DNA from: Adiantum capillus-veneris
Lineage: Eukaryota > Streptophyta > Polypodiopsida > Polypodiales > Pteridaceae
NCBI GenBank assembly: GCA_014529385.2
Contig: CM043964.1
Span: forward strand, 105,813,087-105,877,086
Length of the DNA: 64,000 bases
Direction: 5' to 3'
How positions within the stretch are numbered: the first letter of the stretch is position 1; each line of letters opens with the position of its first letter. Made by a program: the position numbers and the translations under genes. Below, in pieces: positions 48,141 through 58,625 of this stretch. A model generated the notes under the pieces. It did no database searches and was not told the DNA's origin. It saw only the letters and a program-made list of their open reading frames with translations.

Positions 48141-48733
48141 CATATGGAACCTCCAACTTCCCTCCTTTTTTATCAGGTTTTGGAAAAATCCCAGAAATTT
48201 GAAATGTTTTAAAATTTTCAAAACTCAAATTTTATCTTCTTAAAACCCCCCTAAATCTATTTGATGGTCAAAAAAGCATTTCTTGACCTCAAAAAGTCAA
48301 AACGTGCACCCGAAAATCCTAAAATTCAATTTTTTAAAAAAAACTTTTGAAAAATCGTATTTTACTATCTAGAGCTCCCCCAAAAGTAGTCCTTAGACAA
48401 AAAGTGATTTTCTCTCTCTAGAACCCCTTTTCCAACCCCTCCTTGGTTGCAACCGTCACACTCATCCACTACTCCAACACTCTCTCTCTACACCATCTCC
48501 ATTGCTGCAACAAGGAAGCTCCTCTCTCCTGCCCTACCACCTTCCATTGCCACACCAAGCAAGGGTTATCCATTTTCTCCTCCCATTGCCACAACAATCA
48601 AGGGTTATCCACCTTCTCCTCCCATTGCCACACCAAGCAAGGGTTAACCACCTTCTTTTATCACTTTATCCCCACCTACATTGTAGCAACAAGCAAGATC
48701 CTCCTCCTCCTCCTAATTTTCTTTGTTCAACCA

Positions 48734-49918
48734 TGGCCAGCTCTACTTCACAAAGGCGGCCAAAGGATGAGGTCACAGCGCTTGCATGCCACAACAATAG
48801 AGGTATAGATGATGAGTGGGTGCCACAAGAGTTCACCAAAGGTGCTTGGGTATACATGCAACCATTTGCTATTGGCCCTCATCGTGTGTGGAATCCTGCA
48901 AACTTATCATTGGAAAGGAAAGCTCCTTGGCTTCAAGAAACGCAAAGAGAAGGGGACCGTAGCCATTGTGCAACATGTTTTCTCAATGTCAAGCATGTAA
49001 TTGCAATAACCACCTCGATTTCCAACACATTGTGAGTACATGTTTTGAGAATACAAAGCTATGTGAATCACAATGTAATGTTATTATGGATTCGTACTTA
49101 AGATTTGCCATGCATTTATAGTCATATTTCCATCCGGTTGGTGGAGGATCAGCCATTACATAGTCTCTCCGGCACATTCAATGCTATACATGAGGACATT
49201 GGAGCAACAATGTTTGCACATCTTTGCCCAACCAAACTGGTTCAAAGAAGGATTTTCTTCTATTCACTCCTATATTGTGCCTACTTCTACACAAGAGTTA
49301 GGAACGCTTGAACCCATCAAAGTAAGTTCCTTATTAAGTATGGAGTGGCCGTTACTAGATTTGTGGTCAGTAGCATCTTTCAAGCAAAAGATGATAATAG
49401 ATGTCCAAAACTCTTTGAAATACTCTAAAGCTTCTAGGTCTATGGGCTTGAGTTGGTGTTTGCCTATTGACTATTTTGTGCACATTTTTAAAGAGTTTGG
49501 ATTTGTGGAGACTACCACAATGCTTGTATGTAAATATGTGCATTATGAGGAATTAGGAAGGCTTTTAGAAGAGGACTAGGGTTTTGTGGAGGGCATGCAC
49601 AATGGGGACCGATACTGTTGTAATTTGGAATGTGCTATTTGAAATCCCGCATTCTCCTTGTACATACGATTCCACTATGATCGTTGGGTGTGCAAGCTTG
49701 GATTGTGGACTCCCTTACAGAGTGTATACGGTGCTATTGCAAGCTTTGACATTGCCGTGAAGATGCCCAATGATGCTTTGGAGGCAGTCCAAGTGAACAA
49801 GCATTGGACTCTCAATAATGTGAGAGAAAATTTGGTTATTATGGGTTTTGAGGCCCTTCAACAAGCAGAATTTTGTTTACAAGGCCACAAGGTGAGAATC
49901 CTTCCACCACATTTTTAA
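48734..49918 (+). CDS. X2 gene C, spliced, unknown function
   Basis: Starts MASSTSQRRPKDEVTALACH at 48734. Exon 1 ends at a donor ATT|GTGAGT near 49032. An acceptor TTTATAG at about 49120 restores the frame (HISIRLVEDQPLHSL). A second donor GTAAGT lies near 49321, and further coding pieces are at 49379-49579 (MGLSWCLPIDYFVHIFKEFG) and 49690-49918 (WVCKLGLWTPLQSVYGAIAS). At least one frameshift (about 49,230) and a stop at 49577 are present. No domain recognised. It is transcribed in the same direction as ORF-A, which starts about 380 bp further on. Confidence 0.45.
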
Positions 49919-50298
49919 TACATCATAGTTCGTCAATTATTGGATGTTTAGTGTAATGAATGTCTGTAGATTGGGAAGAGAATGGAAGACAAATTGAAGG
50001 GCGAGGAGGACTGGAGGATGGATGGAACTATGGTATCACTCTTATAAATTTGTAACTCTTGCAATTTTGAAAACTATCCCTGATGTAATCAACATGATTT
50101 GCTTCGGTAAATCATGTCTTTGAATATAATTTTTCCCATTGAGATGAGATATCATTTTTTGGTGAAAGTGCGTCTTTTTTGTTTTTAATGTCTTTAAAAA
50201 AGGGACCATTATAAAAGGGGGGGCGCATAACTCATTCACATTTTTCACTTTTGCAACTCTTGAACTCCTCCACTCTCTATCTACACCCCAGGCTAGAC

Positions 50299-51858
50299 AT
50301 GGATGCTTCCACAACCTGTGCATCTGCACCCACATCCACCCCGTTATCACGCTTCATCTTCTTCCTCGAGGACACCAAATACAAAGGGAAGTTGGACCTC
50401 CACACCTTTTTTACTCGTCTCCCTGACCTTGACGCCACAATTGCCCTTCATATGGATGCATTTACCGAGATTTTTGCATTCGTGGAGGAGCACATCATAA
50501 ATTATTCCATATCTATCTCCCCACATGCAGGGATTTGGGTGCCTTGCGATCTTTTGCGCTACATACACAAAGGTGATTGCCCATTCTCCAAGCGGTTGCA
50601 ACGATTCCAAGAAATTGCTGCTGACGCAGGCCATTTCTTGGACAAGCAAGCCTTAGGGGTGTTAGCGCTCAAGAAGCACAAGTTGGGGGTGGAGTACCTT
50701 TCTCGGATAGCAATATTTATCTTCTTGGTGATGAAGGAACCTGATTTGGAGGAGTTCCGCTTACCACACCTTCAGGTTGGGTCCTTTATCAAGGACACCA
50801 AGGAGCAGGAGGTTATCCCCATGAACCTTGCAACGCAAGGAAAGACACTTCGGCTCGAGTACCTCAGGGGGCTCAAGGAAGTGGTTGAGAAATCCATCAT
50901 TGTGGCTGGCCCTAGTGACACTTCAGTGCCACTACCATTGACGGATGTGGCTATCCCAGAGGTAGAAATCAGCCGCTTCTCCTCAATGGTAGTGGATGGG
51001 AAGGAGTATGTGTTTATGCATGATTTGGAGAAATCATTTGGCCTACGCATGGATGAATTCTTGAGCGTGCTATGCAACAACACCAAATGTACCTTAGATA
51101 ATATGCCAAGATGCCCTAGAAAGCAAGCTCTTTCCACTTGGGGACTCTGTTGCTAACACTATTGCAGTTGTATGTGTGGAGGTCGTAGCTGGCTGACGAA
51201 TAATTCCAAGCCACGCAAGCCAAGGTTGAGGCCGCTAGGATGCCTATGCTAATGCCAAACCCCCCATCTCATGATCCAAAGCTCGTAGTTGCAGTGCATG
51301 GGAGCATTGACTTGGATGGAAAGGGCAACACGGAGGAGGATGACAAGGAGCAGGAGGTAAAATCTATCCTAATTTTCATGTTATTTTTTTATCCTTCATT
51401 GTCTTTTTTCTCAACCTTCATTGGTTTATGACAGGACGTTGTGGAGGTTGATGATTTTGCTGCAAGGACGGGTGGCAAGTGAACGGGCTTTGGACCTCAG
51501 TCTTCCCTTGCGCATTATCTAGGACAACTCCCTCCTGGCAATGTGGCCATTATCCATAATGAATTTACTCCCCAAGCCCATTTTATGACTTGGTCGTTAA
51601 AAGCTTTGAGCAAGTTTTTGTGTTTGAGCACCATTGCTCAAATTGCACATCTTGTGTTCCTACTGCTTAGATCCCTTGTATGCACTGCATTTGGCACTAG
51701 CTTTTGTGGTAAACTGCTTGCCTAGATAGAGATACATGCTTCCATTGGCTCAACTGACCCAAAGGACATAGTGCAATCTCTCTTGACTGGGGAGTTGCCT
51801 TACATGCAAGAGAGGCGCCAGCAAATGGTTAAGAAAATAATGAACTCCTCAGATACAT
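50299..51858 (+). pseudogene. X2 ORF-A accessory protein
   Basis: Main frame 50299-51156 (start MDASTTCASAP chosen over the upstream Leu-rich codons), then degenerate pieces to about 51858 (TQAKVEAARMPMLMPNPPSH; LTGELPYMQERRQQMVKKIM). Helical N-terminal half, then VVDGKEYVFMHDLEKSFGLR, the segment shared with X1. The frame after 51,100 is shifted. The protein is long, mostly helical and without transmembrane segments. Function unknown; conservation between two elements argues for a role in the transposon life cycle. Confidence 0.5.
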
Positions 51859-52084
51859 GATGTAGAATCACCTTTTTGGAAGTAATAAAAAATATTGCGA
51901 ATTGTCTCTCTATCTTGTACATTCTTCTAAATGTGATTTGTCAATCTTGAAAATTGTCGTAATTGGTGATATGTTTCAATAAGCTGTCATTTTTTGCTTG
52001 AATTAACAACACAGTGGAAGTTGGATGCACATGATACTTCTTTCAACGTACCTTAATTCTCGGGAAAGTATAAAACACATCTGA

Positions 52085-53130
52085 GTGAAAAGAAGTGGTT
52101 TCTCTAAAGTAATGATGCAAAACCAATTTCTTTCAGTTACTTTATGTTTTTTAAGTATCTTGGGGGATAGAGAAGCCTACCAACAGCCAAAAAAAGGGTG
52201 GCCACAAGGGCGTGCAAATGGCCCATCCATCAGTTTTGGATGGCTAATTTGCGCGCCCTTGTGGCCACCACTTTTTTGGCATATGAAGCAGATGTTTGCA
52301 CTCAAGGACACTAGAAAATGTGAAATCAACTCTGAATTTAAGTTTTCAAGCACACTATCACCTGCTTCAGCTCTACCTAATACATCCTTGCACCAAAAGG
52401 CTCAATTACATTGGACATTTGAAAAATCAAATTCAATGTTGCATAGACACTTGGTTTTACAATATGTTAAATTTTTGGATATCCTATGGGGTAAAGAAAG
52501 CTGGAAATTGCAAAAAAAATGGTGGCCACAAGGGTGCACAAATGGCCCATCCATCAGTTTTGGATGGCCAATTTGCGCGTCGTTGTGGCCACCCTGTTTT
52601 TGGCATATAGAGTATATGTTTGCACTCAAGGAAACTAGAAAAGGTGAGATCAACTTTGAATTTAAGTTTTCAAGCACACTATCACCTGCTTCAGCTCTAC
52701 CTAATACATCCCTGCACCAAAAGGCCCAATTACATTGGACATTTGAAAAATCTAATTTAATGTTGCACAGACACCTGGTTCACAATATGTTAACTTTTTT
52801 GATATCCTATGGGGTAAACAAAGCTTGAAATTGCAAAAAAAAGTTTGAAATTTAAGTTTTCAAGCACACTATCACCTGCTTCAGCCCTACCTAATACATC
52901 CCTGCACCAAAAGGCCCAATTACATTGGACATTTGAAAAATCTAATTTAATGTTGCATAGACACCTGGTTCACAATATGTTAACTTTTTTGATATCCTAT
53001 GGAGTAAATAAAGCTTAAAATTGCAAAAGAAAGGGTGGCCACAAGGGCGCGCAAATTGGCCATCCAAAACTGATGGATGGGCCATTTGTGTGCCCTTGTG
53101 GCCACCCTGTTTTTTGCACCTGCTAGGCTT
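52085..53130. repeat. Tandem block with three 73-bp foldbacks
   Basis: A segment starting AAGTTTTCAAGCACACTATC recurs near 52341, 52665 and 52855. Embedded are three 73-bp hairpins, GGTGGCCACAAGGGCG…CGCCCTTGTGGCCACC, at 52197-52269, 52521-52593 and 53034-53106. The third lies in reverse orientation (loop ACTGATGG instead of CCATCAGT). Frames through this block (for example 52085-52828) are repeat translations. Confidence 0.85.
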
Positions 53131-53332
53131 CTCTGCCACATAGGATACCCAGAAAGTTAATGTTTGATTTATATTTAACTCTTCATGTTCATAAACAATA
53201 AATTCAAAACACATGGATAATAGACACAGTAGACACAATTGTTGATCATATTGTCATTGCAAAGTCATCTCATTACAAAGATAAGGGTGTGCAATACAAA
53301 AAGAGGGGTAACTTCGGCTAATGCTCAATGTC

Positions 53333-54218
53333 TCATCGTAATAATTGTGCAAGCTACATATCTTTTGGTTGTATTGTCACTCGCTTTGCATGAATGGCGC
53401 ATAGGTTGGTATCTTCCAACACCGAAATGATGTGGGCCTCTGCAACTTCTTGAATAGCCTCTAGTGCTATTGCTTACATTCTATACTAATTTCCATAGCT
53501 TTGAAGCACCTCCTTCACTGTGCAAGCAAAGGGGGCGTGCTGAATTAAAAGCTTTGTAGCCTTCTCGTAGTGGCGGATTTTTGCAAATTCCCTTGCTATT
53601 TTTGGATGCCGCTGCGGTTGTCTTGGGGGCACTTGCACATTTGCTGGCTGGCGGCGTTTAGGCTTCTTGAAAAAATTAGACTTGCACCTGTTTATATGCT
53701 TAGGGGCTGGATCTGCAGCCTCTTCTGATTCGTCCTCTTCCCTTGGCTCCCGATCTTGTGCTGTGGGGAGAGCTCCCTAGCCTCAAGGCAGTTTCGTCCC
53801 CTCCAGCGGGCACCCATTGTGTGCGCAGTATATCAGGTCGCTGGCATGGTGGCTCGGTCTCTGATTCAGTGTCTGTATGGACCACCCAAGTCCTAGATGG
53901 TCCTGCTTGTGATTGGTGGCGTGGTGGTTCCTCCATGTTGGACTCTGGTGTTTGTTGGGCCTCTTCTTCTCTCCAGTGTTGGGCACGTTGCTTCATTCTT
54001 TTTCTAGGTGTTTGTTCTTGTGGACGTGAAGCTTTTTCTACAACCCTCGATGACTCTGGTGCCCTACTACCATGCTTACTACTAGAAGTGTTCCTAGAAC
54101 GGCCAGGTGTTTGTGGCTGTTTTCTTGTGTCTTTAATCCATGCCGGATTCTCACATCCTTGGAGGGTGTTGTTGTTGGCAAGCAGATGCTCTTTTGTGGT
54201 TTGTTTGGTGCGCGCCAT
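53333..54218 (-). pseudogene. Histone H3-like protein with extended N-terminal tail
   Basis: Starts MARTKQTTKEHLLANNNT at 54218; the first seven residues equal the canonical H3 tail (R2, T3, K4, Q5, T6). A basic, Ser/Pro/Gln-rich tail of roughly 190 residues follows, with one frameshift between about 53,785 and 53,741. The fold domain (about 53,625-53,336) aligns with H3 without gaps: IRHYEKATKLLI for the alpha-N/alpha-1 start, PFACTVKEVLQSY for alpha-1, [14 protein letters not shown] for alpha-2, and [15 protein letters not shown] plus PKDM.LA at 53,416-53,348. In-frame stops: TAG 53,486-53,488, TAA 53,474-53,476, TAG 53,354-53,356. The last two replace Gln codons, consistent with C-to-T change. 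H3 pairs with H4 in nucleosomes; this would be a variant H3 made by a transposon. Loop 1 has normal H3 length, unlike CENH3. Confidence 0.85.
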
Positions 54219-54399
54219 TTGGTATGGTAAGAACTCACCTGTTCTTAAGAAATGAGTGGTTTATGAGAGCATGCAATATTTATAAGGGCCCATTTAAAAA
54301 GGGCCCTGTTCACACTAGCTTTGGAAAAAAAACTATTGTTTTTTAAATGAGCATGTTGTTAAGAGTTGGACCCTGCGTTCACGCGTAGTGACTCGTGCA

Positions 54400-57300
54400 T
54401 AATCCACTTTGACCCTTGTCGCACTCTGCATTGCCGCCATGCAGCATGCTTGGTGGGACCTTGTGACATTTGCCACTTGTTGCTATGCTCTTAACGACTC
54501 CATTTCCGCACTTCAATAACAATCTTGGATTGTCGTGCATACTCCATTGTGAGCTTACGAGCAAATGTTGTGTGAAAAAATCAGTTGAACATCTTCTCCA
54601 AATAATTGGATTGCACCATTCCACCACCATGTTGAGTATTTTTCAAGTTCACTCCCCTTGCTCGATAATGGGACTTCTCCATGCCTTGACTGCTAAAAAT
54701 TTCAACCGATCCATACTTGTGCATAAAAAATACACCATGCGCAAACAAGATATGTTGTTCACATGAGTAAACGATCCACATTATTTAATGAAAACAATCC
54801 CTTGTAATAAATTCACCACATAACATGGCTTACCATGTAATGTGTGATGTTATTTTCACCCCAAGAAAGGGTGAAGACCTTGATAAAATCCATCAAGGCT
54901 TCTTGAAATGATTGGCGTTGTTCTTGTGTTATGCTATTAAGGCCCATAAGCTTGATCATTTTATCAAAATGTGCCCAAAATTGCTTGCACTTGTTTGCAA
55001 GCTCGCCATTTGAATCATTGTCAGTAGTAGCTTTGCATAACTCCTTCCAAAGCTCCCAAAGGTTACCTGCCTGCTGGTTAGAGCTGTTTTGAGTAGCATA
55101 TCAACTTGGATTTCCTTGGGAAACTTTCTTTAAAATGTGTGTGGCTTTTTGTCCACTCATTGAAACTTGTTGAGCAATTTCATGGGCCTCCCCTGTGTTC
55201 TTTGCGGCAATGATAGACACATTTCCACCGTGACAGCCAATGGAATTCAAGAGTACCTCCACTCTTTTGATCGCTTCCTGGGACTTTTCTAATGGTTTCA
55301 TTGTGAAAGCATAGTCAATGTGGAGCTTCAATAGACTATCAAAAATGCGCATCGGTATGTGTAATGTACAAAAATGTACATTCGATAGAGAAAATGGAAA
55401 GATTGGATTCCAAGCATGGTCCTTTTGATCACGGTCTGGGGCATTGAGTATGGGACATCTTAGAATAGACGCTTCCCATTCTCTAGCTTCATCTCTGACA
55501 TCACGACAATCCAACCTTTGTTCTCCATGCCCTTCCCATGGAAGCATGGAACCGACCTTTGCAGTGCTCTTGTGTGATTTTTGTCCGTTAGGTTTGTACC
55601 CTCGAGTGCAAAATGGACAAGGCATGAGAGAAGAAGCCCCTTGTTTGCAGCCAAGCAAACACTTTTTGGTCTTCAAGTCCCAACCTAAGTGCCATTCCAC
55701 ATCATAGCTACCAAAACCCTCAACCTCTAGCTTCTGACCTGCAATTTAGGAGTGTATTACTTCTATGATCCATGGAGTTCTCTCAAAAATCCATGAAAGT
55801 ACTCCATTGGTCTCTTTGGGCACCTCAATAGCACCCAACCACCAAATGTCTTTCTCTAATTTCACACTAAAAGACGGGGTGTGAGATGGCTCGACTAAAT
55901 CCCTTTGCTTGTTTTGCAGAAGGGCCTCATTTATTAGAGTGACACTTAGCCTCTCTAACCTTCGACCTTTCACTATTTGACACTCATTGAGTTTCAGCAC
56001 AAAAATGACCTTTGTGCCAAGCACTACAAAAGAAATAGTGCCAAGACCTTACACTTCAAAGTCTATGCTAAGAACAAAATCGAAGGAAAAAAGTATAGTG
56101 TGTCACCTTCTTCAGGTAACTCGTAAAATATAATCATGGCTTCTAAGGTCCACAAAAATATTGTTCCACATTGTGTAAGGGAAGCCCTTCTCCGAAGGTC
56201 TTATGGATTGTTTCTTACCATTTTCCCTTGTCTTTGTTGCACACGAAGCATAAAGGGAAGTTGGCATTGTGTCCTCAATGTGTAGGTATGTCCCAATGCG
56301 GGAGAACACATCTTCTTTTGTGGCCTTGTTTGCGAGGCTGACCTTGTGAGGTATGGGAAATAGGATTTCCACAATGCCATGCTCTTTGAGGGCATCCTTT
56401 AGGAGTTGGAAAATAGCATGATAGGCTTTGGTGCTGATTCCTGCCTCATCACAAGCTTGTTGCATGTCATCATCACTAACCACATTTCTCAATTTACGCA
56501 TAAGGTCCTTGGTGACTACATCCTTAATGTGCTCACCTCCAGGTGATTATAAGATAGAAATCACATCCTGGGTATTGAGACAACTAGTGAGAAGGTTGAC
56601 TCAATCATCTTGGATTGTTCCACCGCATGCCTCCTGGATGAAGTCTCAATTTACGCATAAGGTCCTTGGTGACTCCATCCTTAATGTGCTTACCTCCAGG
56701 TGATTGTAAGATAGAAATCACATCCTGGGTATTGAGACAACTAGTGAGAAGGTTGACTCGATCATCTTGGCTTGTTCCACCGCATGCCTCCTGGATGAAG
56801 TTTCTAGCAACCAATAAAATAATTGCTAGAAAATAGTGTGAAGGAAGAATGCATCATGCAAGTAAAGATCCAATCACCTAGTGGCTATCACTCGTCGTTT
56901 GCGTGCTCCTCCTGAATGTGCAAGAGTTTCAATGGATGAATATGTGCGTTTGCGTTCCCTTGCACTAAGGGGTGTTTCTTTCAAGTATGTGATGGTGTTG
57001 GCAAGATTCTTAATGTGGGATTCCTTTTCTTGCATTTTTTGTTGAAGAGTTTCAACCACCCTCTCCGAAGAGGCAACACTCTTTTGTAATGCAGTCATCT
57101 TGAGGTGAAGAGCTTGATATTCGTGCGTCAACATATGCAAAGAAGCACCTGCACCCATACACAACCGCTTGCAATAGCCTAACAAGCCTGCTTCTCCCCT
57201 CCCAAGAAATTAAAGAAATATTGGAAGGCTATTAAAGGATGGATGGAAGCAGCTTAAAGGATTGTAAGGGTACAAATGGTCGTCCACCCAAATGTCAACA

Positions 57301-57482
57301 TTGGCCTCACGAGCGACGCGACGTTCCTGTGATAACCTTTGATCACCCTCAACAACAATCTTTGGTCCAAACGCCATGGGTAAGCGAATATGTATGATTT
57401 TGGTGTGTGGAGTATGTGGTGGTGGAAGCAAACCATTTTTTATGTCCGTGAGCACCATGGAAGCTGTTGCATGAGGAAGCAA
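54400..57482 (-). pseudogene. X2 DDE-type transposase, multi-exon, disrupted
   Basis: - strand pieces in the same order as X1. 57482-57210: N-terminal, VDIWVDDHLYPYNPL, like VDIW/IDIWTRGSLYPKNP in X1. 57185-56874: LLGYCKRLCMGAGAS plus coiled coil and a basic end. 56814-56112: FIQEACGGTSQDDRVN through TMWNNIFVDLRS. 56024-55746: LKLNECQIVKGRRLERLSVT and DIWWLGAIEVP. 55700-55101: WHLGWDLKTKKCLLGCKQGA, CPFC, NVHFCTLH. 54781-54581: IFSSQGMEKSHYRARGVNLK. The first acidic position reads LKLNE where X1 has LKLDE, so the presumed first catalytic Asp is Asn. A 157-bp tandem duplication and frameshifts also break it. Confidence 0.65.
56489..56801. repeat. 157-bp tandem duplication inside X2 transposase
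   Basis: CTCAATTTACGCATAAGGTC starts at 56489 and 56645. The left copy is 156 bp (one A lost near 56580) and the right one 157 bp. The length is not a multiple of three, so the duplication breaks the transposase frame. Confidence 0.88.
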
Positions 57483-58053
57483 AGGATAAAAAGATAGAGG
57501 GGGAGGGGTAGGGAGATTGAGGAAGATGGGAGGAGAGAAGGAGGGAGGGGGGAGGGGGGGAGGGAGAGATTGGGGAGGAGGAGGAAGGTAGGGGTAGGGA
57601 GGGAGAGAGAAGGGAAGAGGGAGGAGAAGGAGAGAACAAAGTGTTTTTTACTTTTTGGGGGAAAAGATTTTTGAAAAAATGGACTTTCTAAGCTTGTGGA
57701 TTAAAAAATGGGTCAAGATATGATTAATGGATATGTATATATGTTGGGAGGGAGTTTTAATTAAAAAAATAAGCAAAAAAGATTTTTTTTCTTTTAAGTC
57801 AAATTTTGACTCTTAGTGACCCACGTTTTTGCTGATGTGGTCACACCCCTATGCTTCCTTCACTTTAAGAAAGCTAGAGAGAGAAAGTAACCCCTTAGGT
57901 CCACATCCTACATTTGTCTTAAAAAAAGGCTAGAAAAGCCTACTCAAAACTACCTTCTTCAATGCCCTTGCCCCCTTAACCCCACACAACATTAGCCTTA
58001 ATCCCTAAAAATTAGGATTCCTTACAAGGCCCATGCAAGGTCCATATTTCTCC
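57483..58053. other. X2 right terminal region, GA-rich
   Basis: Purine-rich (GGGAGG, GGAGGAGG) leader of the transposase gene, then AT-rich sequence to the terminal repeat. Probably holds the transposase promoter, but I see no defined elements. Confidence 0.4.
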
Positions 58054-58055
58054 TA

Positions 58056-58102
58056 ATGGTCAATATGCTAACCAACATAGTCCATATGCTAACTAGCAAA
58101 AG
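58056..58102. repeat. Array 3, remainder beyond X2
   Basis: CAATATGCTAACCAACATAG and CATATGCTAACTAGCAAAAG carry on the array directly after the right end of X2, showing that X2 jumped into the array. Confidence 0.8.
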
Positions 58103-58625
58103 TCTACAGATCAGTGGGGAATCCCCATCCCCGAGCAAGTACTTCTGAGCAAACAAAAAATTGAGCGATATAGGTTAGATAAGCGAACTTCTTGTATCTT
58201 ACTTTGTTTATAACAAAAGATCCATAATGTTAATTTGTTCGCAAACGTAAATGGAAAATTTAAGAGAGGCACTTGAACTAACCTAGCCACCAAAAAACTG
58301 ACAAAAGAAATTGACTGAAGAGCATAACCCCAATCTTCAATAAGATTATGTAGCAAACCCGTTGCATCTTACATTGTTTAAAACAAAATAGTGTTCACTT
58401 TTTTACAAACACATATGAAATTTACAAGAAACTATTAATAGAATGCACTCTTAAAACTTGTGCTGATCCCTCACAAACTAGGGCTTATCATAAGTAGACA
58501 AAATACCGCTAGGGTTTATCATAGGGCTGATCTCTCACAAACTAGGGCTTATCATAAGTAGACAAAACACCGCTGCATTTCAAACTACATACCATAAAAA
58601 GCCTTTACATCTAGAGGCACTTTAA
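58103..58625. other. Spacer between Y array and MULE gene
   Basis: No gene. Contains a ~60-bp near-exact tandem duplication around 58463-58570 (CACAAACTAGGGCTTATCAT twice). Confidence 0.55.

Larger units (their letters stand above)
47960..58053. mobile_element. Transposon X2 (10.1 kb, TA target, carries histone H3-like gene)
   Basis: The left end reads GGAAAAATATGAACC and the right end (on -) GGAGAAATATGGACC. Both have GGGCC(C)TT about 25-28 bp in, and both are flanked by TA within CAT-TA-ATG. Array 3 resumes on either side, which fixes the borders. Content: gene C (+), ORF-A (+), a block of tandem and foldback repeats, a histone H3-like gene (-), and a spliced DDE-type transposase (-). Several genes have lesions, so this copy is probably inactive. 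Confidence 0.8.

Noticed and set aside
52085-52828. 247-codon frame as a gene
   Set aside because: It runs through tandem copies and foldback hairpins, and its two halves are the same repeat translated twice.
53333-54218. H3-like gene as a centromeric CENH3
   Set aside because: Loop 1 has ordinary H3 length without the extra residue(s) usual in CENH3, and the tail begins with the H3 sequence ARTKQT. An extended tail alone is not enough.
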